A DNA stretch of 64,000 bases from MR-S7 sp000400995 (GCF_045291395.1 NZ_CP152342.1:124001-188000); one strand, 5' to 3'. Counted from the stretch's first letter, positions 41,579-53,222 are shown. Notes: generated from the letters alone by a model not told the origin. Numbers and translations are program-made.

Positions 41579-44488
41579 CTACTGGCAGGCTTCGCAGGTC
41601 GGATCGTCGATGGCGCAGAACTTCACGTCCGTTGCGGGCAGCGCTGCGGCCTGTGCTTGCGCCGCTGTCGCTGCGGCTTCGAGTGCACCGGACTTGCCGG
41701 CGTCGGTGCCCGACGACACGGCATTGAGCTGGCGCGTGTTCACGGTGCTCATCTCGACGTGCGTGGCGCTCTGCGTGCGCAGGTAGTACGTGGTTTTCAG
41801 GCCCCGCACCCATGCGAGCTTGTAGGTCTCGTCGAGTTTCTTGCCCGAGGCGCCAGCCATGTAGATGTTCAGGCTCTGCGCCTGGTCGATCCACTTTTGC
41901 CGGCGTGCCGCGGCTTCGACCAGCCATGTGGGTGCGACCTCGAACGCAGTGGCGTACAGGGCCTTGACGTCCTGCGGCACGCGGTCGATGGGGTGCAGCG
42001 AGCCCTTAAAGTGCTTGAGGTCCATGACCATCACGTCGTCCCACAGGTCCAGGCGCTTGAGGTCGCGCACCAGGTACTGGTTGATGACGGTGAACTCGCC
42101 CGACAGGTTGGACTTGACGGACAGGTTGCCGAACGAGGGCTCGATGGAGGCGTCCACGCCGACGATGTTGGAGATGGTGGCGGTGGGGGCGATGGCCACG
42201 CAGTTGGAGTTGCGCATGCCGTCCTGGGCGATCTTGGCGCGCAGGGCATCCCAGTCCAGGCGCGTGGTGCGGTCCACTTCCACGTGGCCGCCGCGCTCCT
42301 GCTGCAGGAGCTGCAGCGAGTCCAGCGGCAGGATGCCGCGGGACCACAGGGAGCCCTGGTAGCTGGAATAGGTGCCGCGCTCCCGGGCGAGTTCGGTCGA
42401 GGCCCAGTAGGCGTAGTAGCAGATGGCTTCCATGGAGGCGTCGGCGAACTCCACGGCGGCTTCGCTCGCGTAGGGAATGCGCAGCTCGTACAGCGCGTCC
42501 TGGAAGCCCATCAGGCCCATGCCCACGGGGCGGTGGCGCATGTTGGAGTCGCGCGCCTTGTCCACGGCGTAGTAGTTGATGTCGATGACGTTGTCCAGCA
42601 TGCGCATGGCCGTGGCCACGGTCTTGCGCAGCTTGTCGTGGTCGACGCTGCCGTCCTTGAGGTGGCGCGCGAGGTTCACCGAGCCCAGGTTGCACACCGC
42701 GGTCTCGGTGTCGCTGGTATTGAGCGTGATCTCGGTGCACAGGTTGGACGAGTGCACCACGCCCACGTGCTGCTGCGGAGAGCGGATGTTGCACGGGTCC
42801 TTGAACGTGATCCAGGGGTGGCCGGTCTCGAACAGCATCGAGAGCATCTTGCGCCACAGATCCACGGCCGGGATGCGCTTGAAGAGCCGCAGCTCGCCGC
42901 TGTCGGCCTTGGCTTCGTAGGCGAGGTAGGCGCGCTCGAAGGCCTGGCCGTACAGGTCGTGCAACTCGGGCACGTCCGATGGGGAGAACAGCGTCCAGTG
43001 GCTCTTTTCCATCACCCGCTTCATGAAGAGGTCGGGAATCCAGTTGGCCGTGTTCATGTCGTGCGTGCGGCGGCGGTCGTCGCCGGTGTTCTTGCGCAGT
43101 TCCAGGAACTCCTCGATGTCCAGGTGCCAGGACTCCAAGTAGGTGCAGACGGCGCCCTTGCGCTTGCCGCCCTGGTTCACGGCCACGGCCGTGTCGTTGA
43201 CTACCTTGAGGAAGGGCACGACGCCTTGGGATTCGCCGTTCGTGCCCTTGATGCGGGCACCCAGGGCGCGCACGCGCGTCCAGTCGTTGCCCAGGCCGCC
43301 CGCGAACTTGGACAGCAGGGCGTTTTCCTTGATGGATTCGTAGATGCCGTCCAGGTTGTCGGGCACCGTGGTCAGGTAGCAGCTCGACAGTTGCGAGCGC
43401 AGGGTGCCGCTGTTGAACAGCGTGGGCGTGCTGCTCATGAAGTCGAAGGACGACAGCAGCTCGTAGAACTCGATGGCGCGCGCGTTGCGGTCGTCCTCCT
43501 GCAGTGCCAGGCCCATGGCCACGCGCATGAAGAAGGACTGGGGCAGCTCGATGCGCGTCTTGCGCACGTGCAGGAAGTAGCGGTCGTACAGCGTCTGCAG
43601 GCCCAGGTAGTCGAACTGCTGGTCGCGCTCGGCCTTCAGCGCGGCAGCGAGGCGGGGCAGGTCGAAATCGAGCAGGCGCGGGTCGAGCAGCTCGTGCTCC
43701 ACGCCCTTGTGGATGAATTGGGGGAAGTGCGCCGCATAGGCCGGGCCCATCTCGGCGGGCACGACGTCCTTGGCCAGCACCTCGCGCACGATGGTGTGCA
43801 GCAGCAGGCGCGCGGTGGCATAGGTATAGCCCGGATCCTTCTCGATGAGAGTGCGCGCTGCGAGGATGGAGGCCTTGTACACCTCTTCCATGGGTACGCC
43901 GTCGTACAGGTTGCGCATGGTTTCCGCCACGATGGGCGTGGCCTGCACGTCGGCGCCCAGGTGGGCGCAGGCGGCTTCGATCAGGGACTGCAGCCGCAGC
44001 ACGTCCAGCTCGACGCGCTGGCCGTTCTCCAGCACGTGCAGCGCTGCGGCCTGGGGCAGCAGTTGCTCCTGGCGCTGGGCGCGCTCCTGGGCGCGGCGCT
44101 CGCGGTAGAGCACGTAGGCGCGCGCGACCTCGTGGTGGCTGCCGCGCATGAGGCACAGCTCCACCTGGTCCTGCACGTCCTCGATGTGGAAGGTGCCGCC
44201 GTTCGGGCGCGAGCGCATGAGCGCACGCACCACGGTCTGGGTCAGCTCGTCCACCACGTCGCGCACGCTGGCGGAGGCCGCGCCCTGCGTGCCGTGCACC
44301 GCCAGGAAGGCCTTCATCATGGCCACGGCGATCTTCTGCGGCTCGAAAGGCACGACCGCGCCGTTGCGGCGGATGATCTGGTAGTGGGCGTACGGATGTT
44401 CCGGCGCGGCGCCCTGTTCTTCGCCCGGGGCGGAGGCGTGCGAGGGCCGTGCGGTGTCGGCGGCGGATGGATGAGGCGCAGCTTGCAT
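41579..44488 (-). CDS. nrdA: Ribonucleoside-diphosphate reductase class Ia, alpha subunit
   Basis: NrdA reduces ribonucleotides to deoxyribonucleotides. The 969-residue product has an N-terminal ATP-cone near residues 38-135 (YQIIRRNGAVVPFEPQKIAVAMMKAF), the allosteric dATP site. The barrel follows, with PTLFNSGTLRSQLSSCYL, KFAGGLGNDWTRVRALGA, and SSNLCTEI carrying the radical Cys. The shuttle cysteine pair is in the C-terminal PTCEACQ. The start MQAAPHPSAADTARPS is chosen because the longer reading covers the promoter. Two NrdR-type boxes lie 80-130 bp upstream. Confidence 0.96.
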   Translation of the reverse strand: MQAAPHPSAADTARPSHASAPGEEQGAAPEHPYAHYQIIRRNGAVVPFEPQKIAVAMMKAFLAVHGTQGAASASVRDVVDELTQTVVRALMRSRPNGGTFHIEDVQDQVELCLMRGSHHEVARAYVLYRERRAQERAQRQEQLLPQAAALHVLENGQRVELDVLRLQSLIEAACAHLGADVQATPIVAETMRNLYDGVPMEEVYKASILAARTLIEKDPGYTYATARLLLHTIVREVLAKDVVPAEMGPAYAAHFPQFIHKGVEHELLDPRLLDFDLPRLAAALKAERDQQFDYLGLQTLYDRYFLHVRKTRIELPQSFFMRVAMGLALQEDDRNARAIEFYELLSSFDFMSSTPTLFNSGTLRSQLSSCYLTTVPDNLDGIYESIKENALLSKFAGGLGNDWTRVRALGARIKGTNGESQGVVPFLKVVNDTAVAVNQGGKRKGAVCTYLESWHLDIEEFLELRKNTGDDRRRTHDMNTANWIPDLFMKRVMEKSHWTLFSPSDVPELHDLYGQAFERAYLAYEAKADSGELRLFKRIPAVDLWRKMLSMLFETGHPWITFKDPCNIRSPQQHVGVVHSSNLCTEITLNTSDTETAVCNLGSVNLARHLKDGSVDHDKLRKTVATAMRMLDNVIDINYYAVDKARDSNMRHRPVGMGLMGFQDALYELRIPYASEAAVEFADASMEAICYYAYWASTELARERGTYSSYQGSLWSRGILPLDSLQLLQQERGGHVEVDRTTRLDWDALRAKIAQDGMRNSNCVAIAPTATISNIVGVDASIEPSFGNLSVKSNLSGEFTVINQYLVRDLKRLDLWDDVMVMDLKHFKGSLHPIDRVPQDVKALYATAFEVAPTWLVEAAARRQKWIDQAQSLNIYMAGASGKKLDETYKLAWVRGLKTTYYLRTQSATHVEMSTVNTRQLNAVSSGTDAGKSGALEAAATAAQAQAAALPATDVKFCAIDDPTCEACQ

Positions 44489-44568
44489 GTATTCCTCTCT
44501 GGGTGTGGTCGGGAATGGCCAAGCGGGCTGGAACTGACCGCCGGGCACGAAGTGGCAGGCATCGCTGC

Positions 44569-44616
44569 ACACTATATCTAGGGTGTCGGTAGGGTTCAAG
44601 ACACTACCGGTAGTGT
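44569..44616 (-). promoter_or_regulatory. nrdAB promoter with two NrdR-type boxes
   Basis: On the minus strand TTGAAC (44594-44599), a 17-base spacer and TATAGT (44571-44576) form a good sigma-70 promoter. ACACTACCGGTAGTGT (44601-44616) is a perfect 16-bp palindrome of NrdR-box form (ACAC...GTGT) just upstream of the -35. A second, imperfect box, ACACTATATCTAGGGTGT (44569-44586), covers the -10. The centres are about 31 bp apart, three helical turns, the spacing known for NrdR pairs. Confidence 0.8.
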
Positions 44617-44838
44617 ATCCGTGCCAAGTGCGCGCTGTGCCAAGATGCGTGACCGAATGTTGCTGGGCGGGTGCCTTCGCCGGCTTCCAGGCCCTTGGCG
44701 TGCTTGCGCTGAGCACGTGCGGGCCAGCAACGGCGCGCGTTTCCCGGCCTTTGTCCGCCGAAAGCGCTGCCATGCCAGCGCTTGTGCCGGGTCGCCAGAA
44801 TGCGGCCTGCGTGTCGTCAAAACCCTTTTTCAAAAGGG
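44617..44838. other. Non-coding gap between nrdA promoter and ampD
   Basis: No convincing gene is seen here. Two structures are: AAGCGCTG (44762-44769) with CAGCGCTT (44776-44783), a small palindrome related to the dispersed repeat core, and ACCCTTTT (44822-44829) with AAAAGGGT (44832-44839), a weak hairpin at the end of ampD that may act as its terminator on the minus strand. Confidence 0.5.
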
Positions 44839-45412
44839 TCAGTGGGTTCCAGGAGGCAGCAGGATGCCCGTGCCGGCGAATGCGCTTCGCAGAGCATGCC
44901 AGTCGAACCCCGCTCCCGGATCGTGCTTGCGGCCGGGGGCGATGTGCTCATGCCCGGCGAGATAGCGGATGGGGTAGCGCTGTGTGAGCGCTGTGCACAA
45001 AGTGCGCAGCGCGGCGTACTGCGCGGCTTCGAACCCGCAGCCCTCCAGACCTTCGAGCTCGATGCCGACGGAGTCGTCGTTGCAGGCGCCGCGGCCCCGG
45101 TAGTGCGAGGGCCCTGCATGCCAGGCGCGCTGGTCGCAGTCCACGTATTGCCAAAGGGCGCCCTGCCGGGTGACGAAGAAGTGGGACGACACCTGCAGTC
45201 CGCGGATCTGCCCGTAGTAGGGGTGCGCGTCCCAGTCGAGCTGGTTGGTGAACAGGTCGTGCACGCCGGTGCCGCCGTATTGGCCTGGCGGCAGGCTGAT
45301 CGAGTGCACCACGATCAGGTCGATCTCGGCGCCTGCGGGCCGGGGGCCGAAGTTGGGCGATGCGGCGTGGCGCGCGGGGCGGTACCACCCGCCGCTCCAC
45401 AGGGGCTGCCGC

Positions 45413-45429
<17 letters not shown>
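44839..45429 (-). CDS. ampD: 1,6-anhydro-N-acetylmuramyl-L-alanine amidase AmpD
   Basis: AmpD is the cytoplasmic zinc amidase that removes the peptide from anhydro-muropeptides in wall recycling. The 196-residue protein has the zinc ligands in LIVVHSISLPPGQYGG, WHAGPSHYRGRGACNDDSVGIELEG and LAGHEHIAPGRKHDPG. Its start overlaps the pilR end by 17 bp, so it may be read with the pilS-pilR transcript. Together with Mpl at 31-33 kb it indicates an intact muropeptide salvage route. Loss of AmpD raises AmpC in species with inducible beta-lactamase; no ampR or ampC is seen here. Confidence 0.94.
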
Positions 45430-46884
<1,455 letters not shown>

Positions 46885-46885
<1 letters not shown>

Positions 46886-48576
46886 CAGACCACGATTGTG
46901 TCAAACAGCGAAGCGGTGGTGTCCGCGGGCCGGCTGGTGCCGCGGAACGTGACGGTGAAGGCGTTGCCCGGCACCGGGCCGCGCGCCAGGTGCCGGGTGA
47001 TGCGCTGGTAGCCGATGGAGGCGCCGTGGCGCTGGCACAGCTCGCGGCAGATGTACAGGCCCAGGCCGCTGGAGCGGCTCTCCGACGAGAAGAAGGGCTC
47101 GAACAGGTGCCGCTCCACCGACTTGTCCAGCGGGGCGCCGTCGCTCCAGACCTGCAGGCCCGCCTTGCCGGCGGCGGTGGCGCGCGTGGTGATGTAGAGC
47201 GAATCGGGCTCGGGGCCCATGTAGCGCAGGGCGTTGTCCAGCAGGTTCACCAGCACGCGCCGCAGGTGCTCGGGGTCGAACTCGACCTGCGCGGCGCCCG
47301 CGTCCAGCACCAGCTGCGCCCGGCGCCGCGCGGGGTCGTGCGACTGCCAGTCCTGCCATGCCTGCAGCACCATGGCGTCCAGCGCCAGGGTGGTGGAGGC
47401 GCTGTGGCTGATCTGGTGCTGCACGCGGGCGATATCGAGCACATCCTCCGTGATGCGCACGAGGCGTTCGGCGTTCTGCCGCACCATGTGCGACAGGCGC
47501 TTGTGGCCGGGGTCGGTCAGTTCCTCGTCCAGCAGCTCGTTGGCCTGGGCGATGGCCGCCAACGGGTTGCGGATCTCGTGCGCGACCGCCGCCGACATGC
47601 GGCCCATGGCGGCGAGCTTTTCCGTGCGCAGCCGCGCTTCCATCTCGCGCAGGTCGTGCAGGAACATCACGCACAGCGGCTCACCGTCCTCCGCTGCGCC
47701 GGCGGTGAGCCAGGCGCGCACGCGCAGCCCCATGGGGCTCTGGCTCTCGTGGAGGATGCTCAGGTCGGCGGTCTGCGGCTGCGCCCGGACGAATGCATGG
47801 TGCGCCAGCTCCGCCAGCGGCTTCCAGGCGGGCGCGTCCGCCAGCACGAAGGGCACGCGGGCCTGCGCCTCGCTGCCCAGCAGCTGCAGCGCCGCAGGGT
47901 TGGCCAGGCGCACCAGCCCCGCGCGGTCCAGCACCAGCACGCCGTCGGCCACGTGCTGGATGACCAGGGCGCTCACCGCCGTCTGGGTGCGCGCGTCCAT
48001 CTGGCTGCGGTGTGCCACCTGCTGCTCGCTCGTCAGCCGGGTGGCCAGCTGGTGCACGAGGTAGGCGACGATGAAGTAGCCGGTGCCGGTCAGGGCCGTC
48101 TGCAGGTAGCGCTGGGTGTTGTCCGCGCCGCTTTGCCCGCCCAGCCACCAGGCCCAGGCCAGCAGCAGCAGCGTGACCCCGGCGGTGGTGCCCAGCGCCA
48201 GGGTCAGCGTGCCCAGCACGCCCGCCATCAGGATGGGCAGGCCGAAGAGGGGCGTGAAGTTCATCGCGCCCGATTGCTGCAGCCACTGCAGGCTGCTGAC
48301 CAGCAGGATGTCCACGCCGATGGAGGGCAGCCACTGGATGCCGGGCTGCGGGTTTGGCGGGGCGTGCCGCGCGAGGATGCGCAGCGCTGCAGTGGCCACG
48401 AGGTAGCCGAAGCTGGTGGCCAGCAGCGCGGGCTCGCCCTGCTGGTTGAGCGCCAGGCCCAGCAACTGCAGCGCCAGCAGGGCCAGCGCCACCATGACGC
48501 GTGCCGTCAGGAAACCGGTCCACAGGCGCAGGAAGGGGGTGTTGTCGGTGGCTGCAGGCATGGCGTGGCCGCTCAC
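46885..48576 (-). CDS. pilS: Sensor histidine kinase PilS
   Basis: This 563-residue membrane kinase partners PilR. Six hydrophobic helices occupy about residues 18-180. A PAS-like domain follows (VIQHVADGVLVLDRAGLVRLANPAALQLLG), then a HisKA domain with the phospho-His in MSAAVAHEIRNPLAAIAQANELL. The ATPase domain has LVNLLDNALRYMG and SSGLGLYICRELCQRHG. The start overlaps the small gene upstream by four bases (ATGA). A start five codons further in (MPAATDN) is possible. In Pseudomonas, PilS senses membrane pilin levels. Confidence 0.92.
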
Positions 48577-48809
48577 GCCGATGCACCCTGGTCGCGGTGG
48601 GCCGGGCAGCAGTAGCTGCGCGCGCCCTTGCGCAGCGCTTCGCTTTGCGGCACGTGCAGGCCGCAGTGCGCGCAGGTCACCATGTCCTGCGGCGCGGCGC
48701 GAGGGCCGGCGGCGGGCGGGCGGGGCGTTTTCTCGGGAGGCAGGCTGCGCTGGCTGCGCCAGATGGCGTAGACGACGGCCAGCACCGCGAAGAGGACGAG
48801 GTATTTCAT
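48573..48809 (-). CDS. PP0621-like small membrane protein with a CxxC zinc site
   Basis: The 78-residue protein has one N-terminal helix (MKYLVLFAVLAVVYAIWR), a Pro-rich linker (about residues 25-40) and a small cysteine motif MVTCAHCGLHVPQSEALRKGARSYCCPAH that should bind zinc. It belongs to a small family of this layout found near pilS and ypjD in betaproteobacteria. It overlaps both neighbours by four bases, so the ypjD-like gene, this gene, pilS and pilR form one tightly coupled unit. Its function is unknown; a link with the pilus regulators is only positional. Confidence 0.85.
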   Translation of the reverse strand: MKYLVLFAVLAVVYAIWRSQRSLPPEKTPRPPAAGPRAAPQDMVTCAHCGLHVPQSEALRKGARSYCCPAHRDQGASA

Positions 48810-49603
48810 GCGCCGCGTCCCAGGACGACCTCCAGCACGAAGCGCGAGCCCACGTAGGCCAGCAGCAGCAGCGCCGCGCCCGCGTAGAGCACGCGCACGG
48901 CGCTGCGCCCGCGCCAGCCGAAGCGCGAGCGCCCGAGCAGCAGCACGGCGAACGTGATCCAGGCCAGCAGCGAGAAGATGGCCTTGTGGTCCCAGCGCCA
49001 GGCGCGGCCGTAGAGCTGCTCGCCGAAGGCCCAGCCCGCGACCAGCGTGGCCGACAGCAGCACGAAGCCCGCCATGACGAAGCGGAAGGTGAGGCGCTCC
49101 AGCGTCAGCAGCGGAATGCCGCTCTGGGAGTCCGCGGCCAGGCGGATCTGCCGCTCGGCACGGCCCATGAGCCAGGCGTGGACCACGGCCGCCGCGAACA
49201 GCCCGTAGCAGGCGATGCCCAGCGTGAGGTGCAGCGGCAGCCAGGGCGAGGCCGTGCCGTGCAGCGGCAGGCCGGGGAAGGCGGCGGCCGCGAGCACCGC
49301 GATGCCGCCCAGCGCGGACAGGGCCCAGCGCGCGCGCATCTGCGGGAACAGCTGGCGCTCCACCGCATAGGTGGTGAGCACCAGCCAGGCCGTCATCGAC
49401 AGCGCGGGGGCGAAGCCGAAGTGCGGCGTGCCGTCCAGCAGTAGCCCCCAGGCCAGCGCGGCGGCGTGCAGCACCCAGGCGGGCGCCATGGCCAGGCGGC
49501 CGGCGGCGCCGGCGCGCGGCGCCAGCGCCGCGGGAAGCACGTAGGCCACGGCGGTGGCCAGTGCCAGCAGCCAGCCGAGCGGAGATGCACTGGGTAAAAT
49601 CAT
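48806..49603 (-). CDS. YpjD-like inner-membrane protein of the CcsA/cytochrome c assembly family
   Basis: The 265-residue protein has about eight helices. The CcsA core is marked by HLTLGIACYGLFAAAVVHAWLMG and by GRAWRWDHKAIFSLLAWITFAVLL, where conserved histidines could bind haem. In E. coli the homologue YpjD is encoded beside ffh, as here (divergent, 92 bp apart). The function of this subfamily is not settled. It may be the first gene of the operon running into pilS-pilR. Confidence 0.88.
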   Translation of the reverse strand: MILPSASPLGWLLALATAVAYVLPAALAPRAGAAGRLAMAPAWVLHAAALAWGLLLDGTPHFGFAPALSMTAWLVLTTYAVERQLFPQMRARWALSALGGIAVLAAAAFPGLPLHGTASPWLPLHLTLGIACYGLFAAAVVHAWLMGRAERQIRLAADSQSGIPLLTLERLTFRFVMAGFVLLSATLVAGWAFGEQLYGRAWRWDHKAIFSLLAWITFAVLLLGRSRFGWRGRSAVRVLYAGAALLLLAYVGSRFVLEVVLGRGA

Positions 49604-49695
49604 AGACTTCGCAGTTTAGCCGCCCACCATGCTGTTGACGGGGTGGCCGCCGGCACGGCGCTGCGCCCGTGCCGATGCATCTGGAGCACTTTTCC

Positions 49696-51075
49696 ATGGC
49701 CTCCGCGCTCACCGACAAACTCACCCGTCTCGTCAAGGAGATGCGCGGCCAGGCCCGCATCACCGAATCCAACGTGCAGGACATGCTGCGCGAGGTGCGC
49801 ATGGCGCTGCTCGAAGCCGACGTGGCCCTGCCCGTGGTGCGCGACTTCATCGCGCGCGTCAAGGAGAAAGCGCTGGGCCAGGAGGTGCTGGGCAGCCTGA
49901 AGCCCGGCCAGGCGCTGGTGGGCATCGTCAACAAGGAGCTCGCCGCCACCATGGGCGAGGGCGTGGCCGACATCAACCTCAACGCCCAGCCGCCCGCCGT
50001 CATCCTGATGGCTGGCCTGCAGGGCGCGGGCAAGACCACGACCACGGCCAAGCTGGCCAAGCACCTGCAGGAAAAGCGCAAGAAGAAGGTGCTCACCGTC
50101 TCGGGCGACGTGTACCGCCCGGCGGCCATCGAGCAGCTCAAGACCGTCACCAGGCAGGCCGGCGCCGAGTGGTTCCCCAGCACGCCCGACCAGAAGCCGC
50201 GCGACATCGCCACCGCCGCGCTGGACTACGCGAAGAAGCACTACTTCGACGTGCTGCTCGTCGACACCGCCGGCCGCCTGGCCATCGACGAGGTGCTGAT
50301 GCGCGAGATCCAGGACCTGCACGCGGTGCTGAACCCGGTCGAGACGCTGTTCGTGGTCGATGCCATGCAGGGCCAGGACGCGATCAACACCGCCAAGGCC
50401 TTCAAGGAGGCGCTGCCGCTGACCGGCATCGTGCTCACCAAGCTGGACGGCGACTCGCGCGGCGGCGCGGCCCTGTCGGTGCGGCAGGTGACGGGCGCGC
50501 CCATCAAGTTCGCCGGCGTGTCCGAGAAGATCGACGGCCTGGAGGTGTTCGACGCCGAGCGCCACGCGGGCCGCATCCTGGGCATGGGCGACATCGTGGC
50601 GCTGGTCGAGCAGGTCACGGCCGGCGTGGACCTGGAAGCCGCGCAGAAGCTCGCCGCCAAGGTCAAGAGCGGCGACGGGTTCGACCTCAACGACTTCCTG
50701 GCCCAGCTCCAGCAGATGAAGCAGATGGGCGGGCTGTCCAGCCTCATGGACAAGCTGCCCTCGGAACTCACGGCCAAGGCTGGCCAGGTGGACATGGACA
50801 AGGCCGAGCGCGACATCCGCCGCAAGGAAGGCATCATCTGCAGCATGACCGCGCTCGAGCGCCGCAAGCCTGACCTCATCAAGGCTACGCGCAAGAAGCG
50901 CATCGCCGCCGGCGCGGGCGTGCAGGTGCAGGACGTCAACCGCCTGCTCAACGAGTTCAGTCAGATGCAGGGCATGATGAAGAAGATGAAGGGCGGCGGC
51001 CTGATGAAGATGATGAAGAAGCTCGGCGGCATGAAGGGCGGGCTGCCCGGCATGGGCGGCATGCCGCGGTTCTAG
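49696..51075 (+). CDS. ffh: Signal recognition particle protein Ffh
   Basis: Ffh is the SRP54 GTPase that recognises signal sequences and delivers ribosomes to FtsY. The 459-residue protein has the N domain (about residues 1-90), the G domain with GLQGAGKTTTTAKLA, DTAGRLAIDE and TKLDGDSRGGAALS, and a methionine-rich M domain from about 300. The RNA-binding part reads SMTALERRKPDLIKATRKKRIAAGAG, and the end MMKKMKGGGLMKMMKKLGGMKGG is Met/Lys/Gly-rich. A TAAAAT box at about 49594-49599 may be its promoter. A large hairpin terminator follows. Confidence 0.97.
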   Translation: MASALTDKLTRLVKEMRGQARITESNVQDMLREVRMALLEADVALPVVRDFIARVKEKALGQEVLGSLKPGQALVGIVNKELAATMGEGVADINLNAQPPAVILMAGLQGAGKTTTTAKLAKHLQEKRKKKVLTVSGDVYRPAAIEQLKTVTRQAGAEWFPSTPDQKPRDIATAALDYAKKHYFDVLLVDTAGRLAIDEVLMREIQDLHAVLNPVETLFVVDAMQGQDAINTAKAFKEALPLTGIVLTKLDGDSRGGAALSVRQVTGAPIKFAGVSEKIDGLEVFDAERHAGRILGMGDIVALVEQVTAGVDLEAAQKLAAKVKSGDGFDLNDFLAQLQQMKQMGGLSSLMDKLPSELTAKAGQVDMDKAERDIRRKEGIICSMTALERRKPDLIKATRKKRIAAGAGVQVQDVNRLLNEFSQMQGMMKKMKGGGLMKMMKKLGGMKGGLPGMGGMPRF

Positions 51076-51100
51076 ATACAGCTGCGGTAGCTCTCAAAAA

Positions 51101-51186
51101 GGAGCTGCTTGCGCTTGCTAATCCTGGTTTTCAGATAGAAAACTATCTGAAGCCGGCTTGTAGCAAGCGCAAGCAGCTCCTTTTTT
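51101..51186. terminator. Large repeat-derived bidirectional terminator between ffh and opgH (dispersed repeat, copy 8)
   Basis: Perfect 19-bp arms, GGAGCTGCTTGCGCTTGCT (51101-51119) and AGCAAGCGCAAGCAGCTCC (51162-51180), are followed by six Ts on the plus strand and preceded by AAAAA on its left. The loop holds a second perfect hairpin, CAGATAG-AAAA-CTATCTG. It lies between two convergent genes and fits termination from both sides. The arms share the GCTTGCGCTTG/CAAGCGCAAGC core with the shorter repeats. Confidence 0.85.
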
Positions 51187-51192
51187 GATGCT

Positions 51193-53222
51193 TCAGGCCG
51201 CCTTCAGTGCGGGCTGCGCGAACTGGTGGGCATGCAGCCGGGCCCGGCGCAGCACGTGCGGGGACCAGGCCTCTTCCGGGATCAGCAGCAGCCGGCGCGT
51301 GCGCGCGGCCTCGCCCAGGCGGATCTGGCTGGTCACCACCGCCAGCGGGATGGCCAGCGCCAGCGGCAGGCCCACGGGCAGCAGCCAGACCAGCGCGCTG
51401 CCGTCGATGAAGGCGATGCCGGCGGCCAGCAGGCCCACCACGGCGGTCATCGGCGCCAGCCGGGCGGCGGCCTCGCGCCAGGGCACGGCGGCCGCTTCGC
51501 GCGGAGGAGACTTCCATTCCAGCTTCAGGCCGGTGAGCGCCACCAGCACGAATAGCGAGTGCGCCAGCATGCGGATGGGCGCCTGCAGGATGGCCAGCAT
51601 GCTCTCCAGCAGGGCGCTGCGCAGCAGGGCGAAGGTGCCGCCGTAGCGGCGCTGCTCGCCGCGCAGCAGCACGGCGGCCACGCCCAGCATGCGCGGCAGG
51701 AACAGCATGCACAGCGTCCATGCCCACAGGGCCAACAGCTCGCCGGGCAGAACGGACCAGCTCGCCACCAGCGGCGCGCCCGACAGCCACAGGGCCGTGC
51801 CGAAGGTGATGAAGGCCAGCCACAACGGCGCCGACAGGTAGGACATGGCGCCCGTGGCGAACATGGCGCGGTGCACGGGGTGCATGCCGGGCTCGGCCAT
51901 CAGGCGGGCGTTCTGCAGGTTGCCCTGGCACCAGCGGCGGTCGCGCTGCAGTTCGGCCAGCAGGTCGGGCGGCTGCTGCTCGTAGCTGCCCACGAGGTCG
52001 GCGGCCAGCCACACGTGGTAGCCCGCGCGGCGCATGAGCGCGGCCTCGACGAAGTCGTGCGACAGGATGCCGCCGGCCAGGCCCCCTTGCCCTGAATGGG
52101 CGCGAGCGCGCAGTGCGCCATGAACGGCTCCACGCGGATGATGGCGTTGTGGCCGAAGTAGTGCGACTCGCCCAGCTGCCAGAACTGCATGCCCAGCGTG
52201 AACAGGCGCCCGGTGACGCGCGAGGCGAACTGCTGCGCGCGTGCATGCAGCGTGACGTGGCCCACGGCCTGCGTGGCGGTCTGGATGATGCCGGCGCGCG
52301 GGTGGGCTTCCATGAGCTGGGCGAGGGTGACGATGCACTCGCCGCTCATCACGCTGTCGGCGTCGAGCACCACCATGTAGCGGTAGTCCTTGCCCCAGCG
52401 GCGGCAGAAGTCGGCCACGTTGCCGGCCTTGCGGTGCGTGCGGCGCGCGCGCAGGCGGTAATAGACCTCGACCTGGGGCTGGGCCGGGTGGGCGGCCAGG
52501 ACCGAACGCAGTTCCTCCCAGGCGGCGCGCTCGGCGGCGGCGACCTGCGGGTCGGAGGTGTCGGACAGCACGAACACGTCGAACGTGGTTCCATGCCCTG
52601 TCGCCGCCACCGATTCGCAGGTGGCGCGCAGCCCGGCAAAGACGGTGGCTACGTCCTCGTTGCAGATCGGCATGACGATGGCGGTGCGCGCATCGGGGCT
52701 CAGGCCGTGGCCGGCCACGCTGCGCGCCGACAGCGCGTGCGGGTCGCCGCGCAGCATCACCCAGGCGCCCATGACGGCGGTGGTGAAGCCGCTCACCACC
52801 CAGGCGGACAGCAGCGCGAACAGCGCCAGCTGGCCGTATTCGAGCCAGGCGCTGTCGTAGGCGGGCTGCACCTGCGCGAACAGGGAGGTGGCCGCCGCGC
52901 TGCACAGCAGCGTGAAGGCCAAAAACACCTGCCGGCGCCGCTGCGCGGCGTCCTGCCAGGGCGCGCGCGGGGCGGTGTCGCTGGCAGTGGCCTTGCGGCC
53001 GGTCAGGCGTATGAGCATCGCGGTGCCGATGCTGTTCCAGAACCCCCGCCACGGCTGCGGTGCCATGGAACCGCGGTGCACGGGCGGCGCGGTGACGGCG
53101 TTGGGGTGGCGCTCTTCGCGCAGCAGGCTCCGCTGCGAGACCACGGGCCGCGGATAGCTGGCGCCACGGCGCGCCACGGCGGCAGGGCGGTAGGGCTGGG
53201 AGGAGGTGGCGGTCTTGTGCAT
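51193..53222 (-). CDS. opgH: Glucans biosynthesis glucosyltransferase OpgH/MdoH (one-base frameshift)
   Basis: OpgH makes the beta-1,2 glucan backbone of osmoregulated periplasmic glucans from UDP-glucose. The N-terminal frame from 53222 has membrane helices and the GT2 domain: RTAIVMPICNEDVATVFAGLRATCES, VVLDADSVMSG (DxD) and FWQLGESHYFGHNAIIRVEPFM. At the C run 52082-52086 one base is missing. The rest, starting GGILSHDFVEAALMRRAGYHVWLAADL with ELQRDRRWCQGNLQNARL (QxxRW), continues in another frame to 51193. Repaired, it has 676 residues. No opgG gene is adjacent, although the two are often paired. Confidence 0.9.

Noticed and set aside
40991..44581. Very long plus-strand open frame (about 1196 codons) opposite nrdA and nrdB
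   Set aside because: It is antisense to two well-conserved genes; high GC removes stop codons in this frame. The predicted protein is His/Gln/Val-rich and resembles no family.
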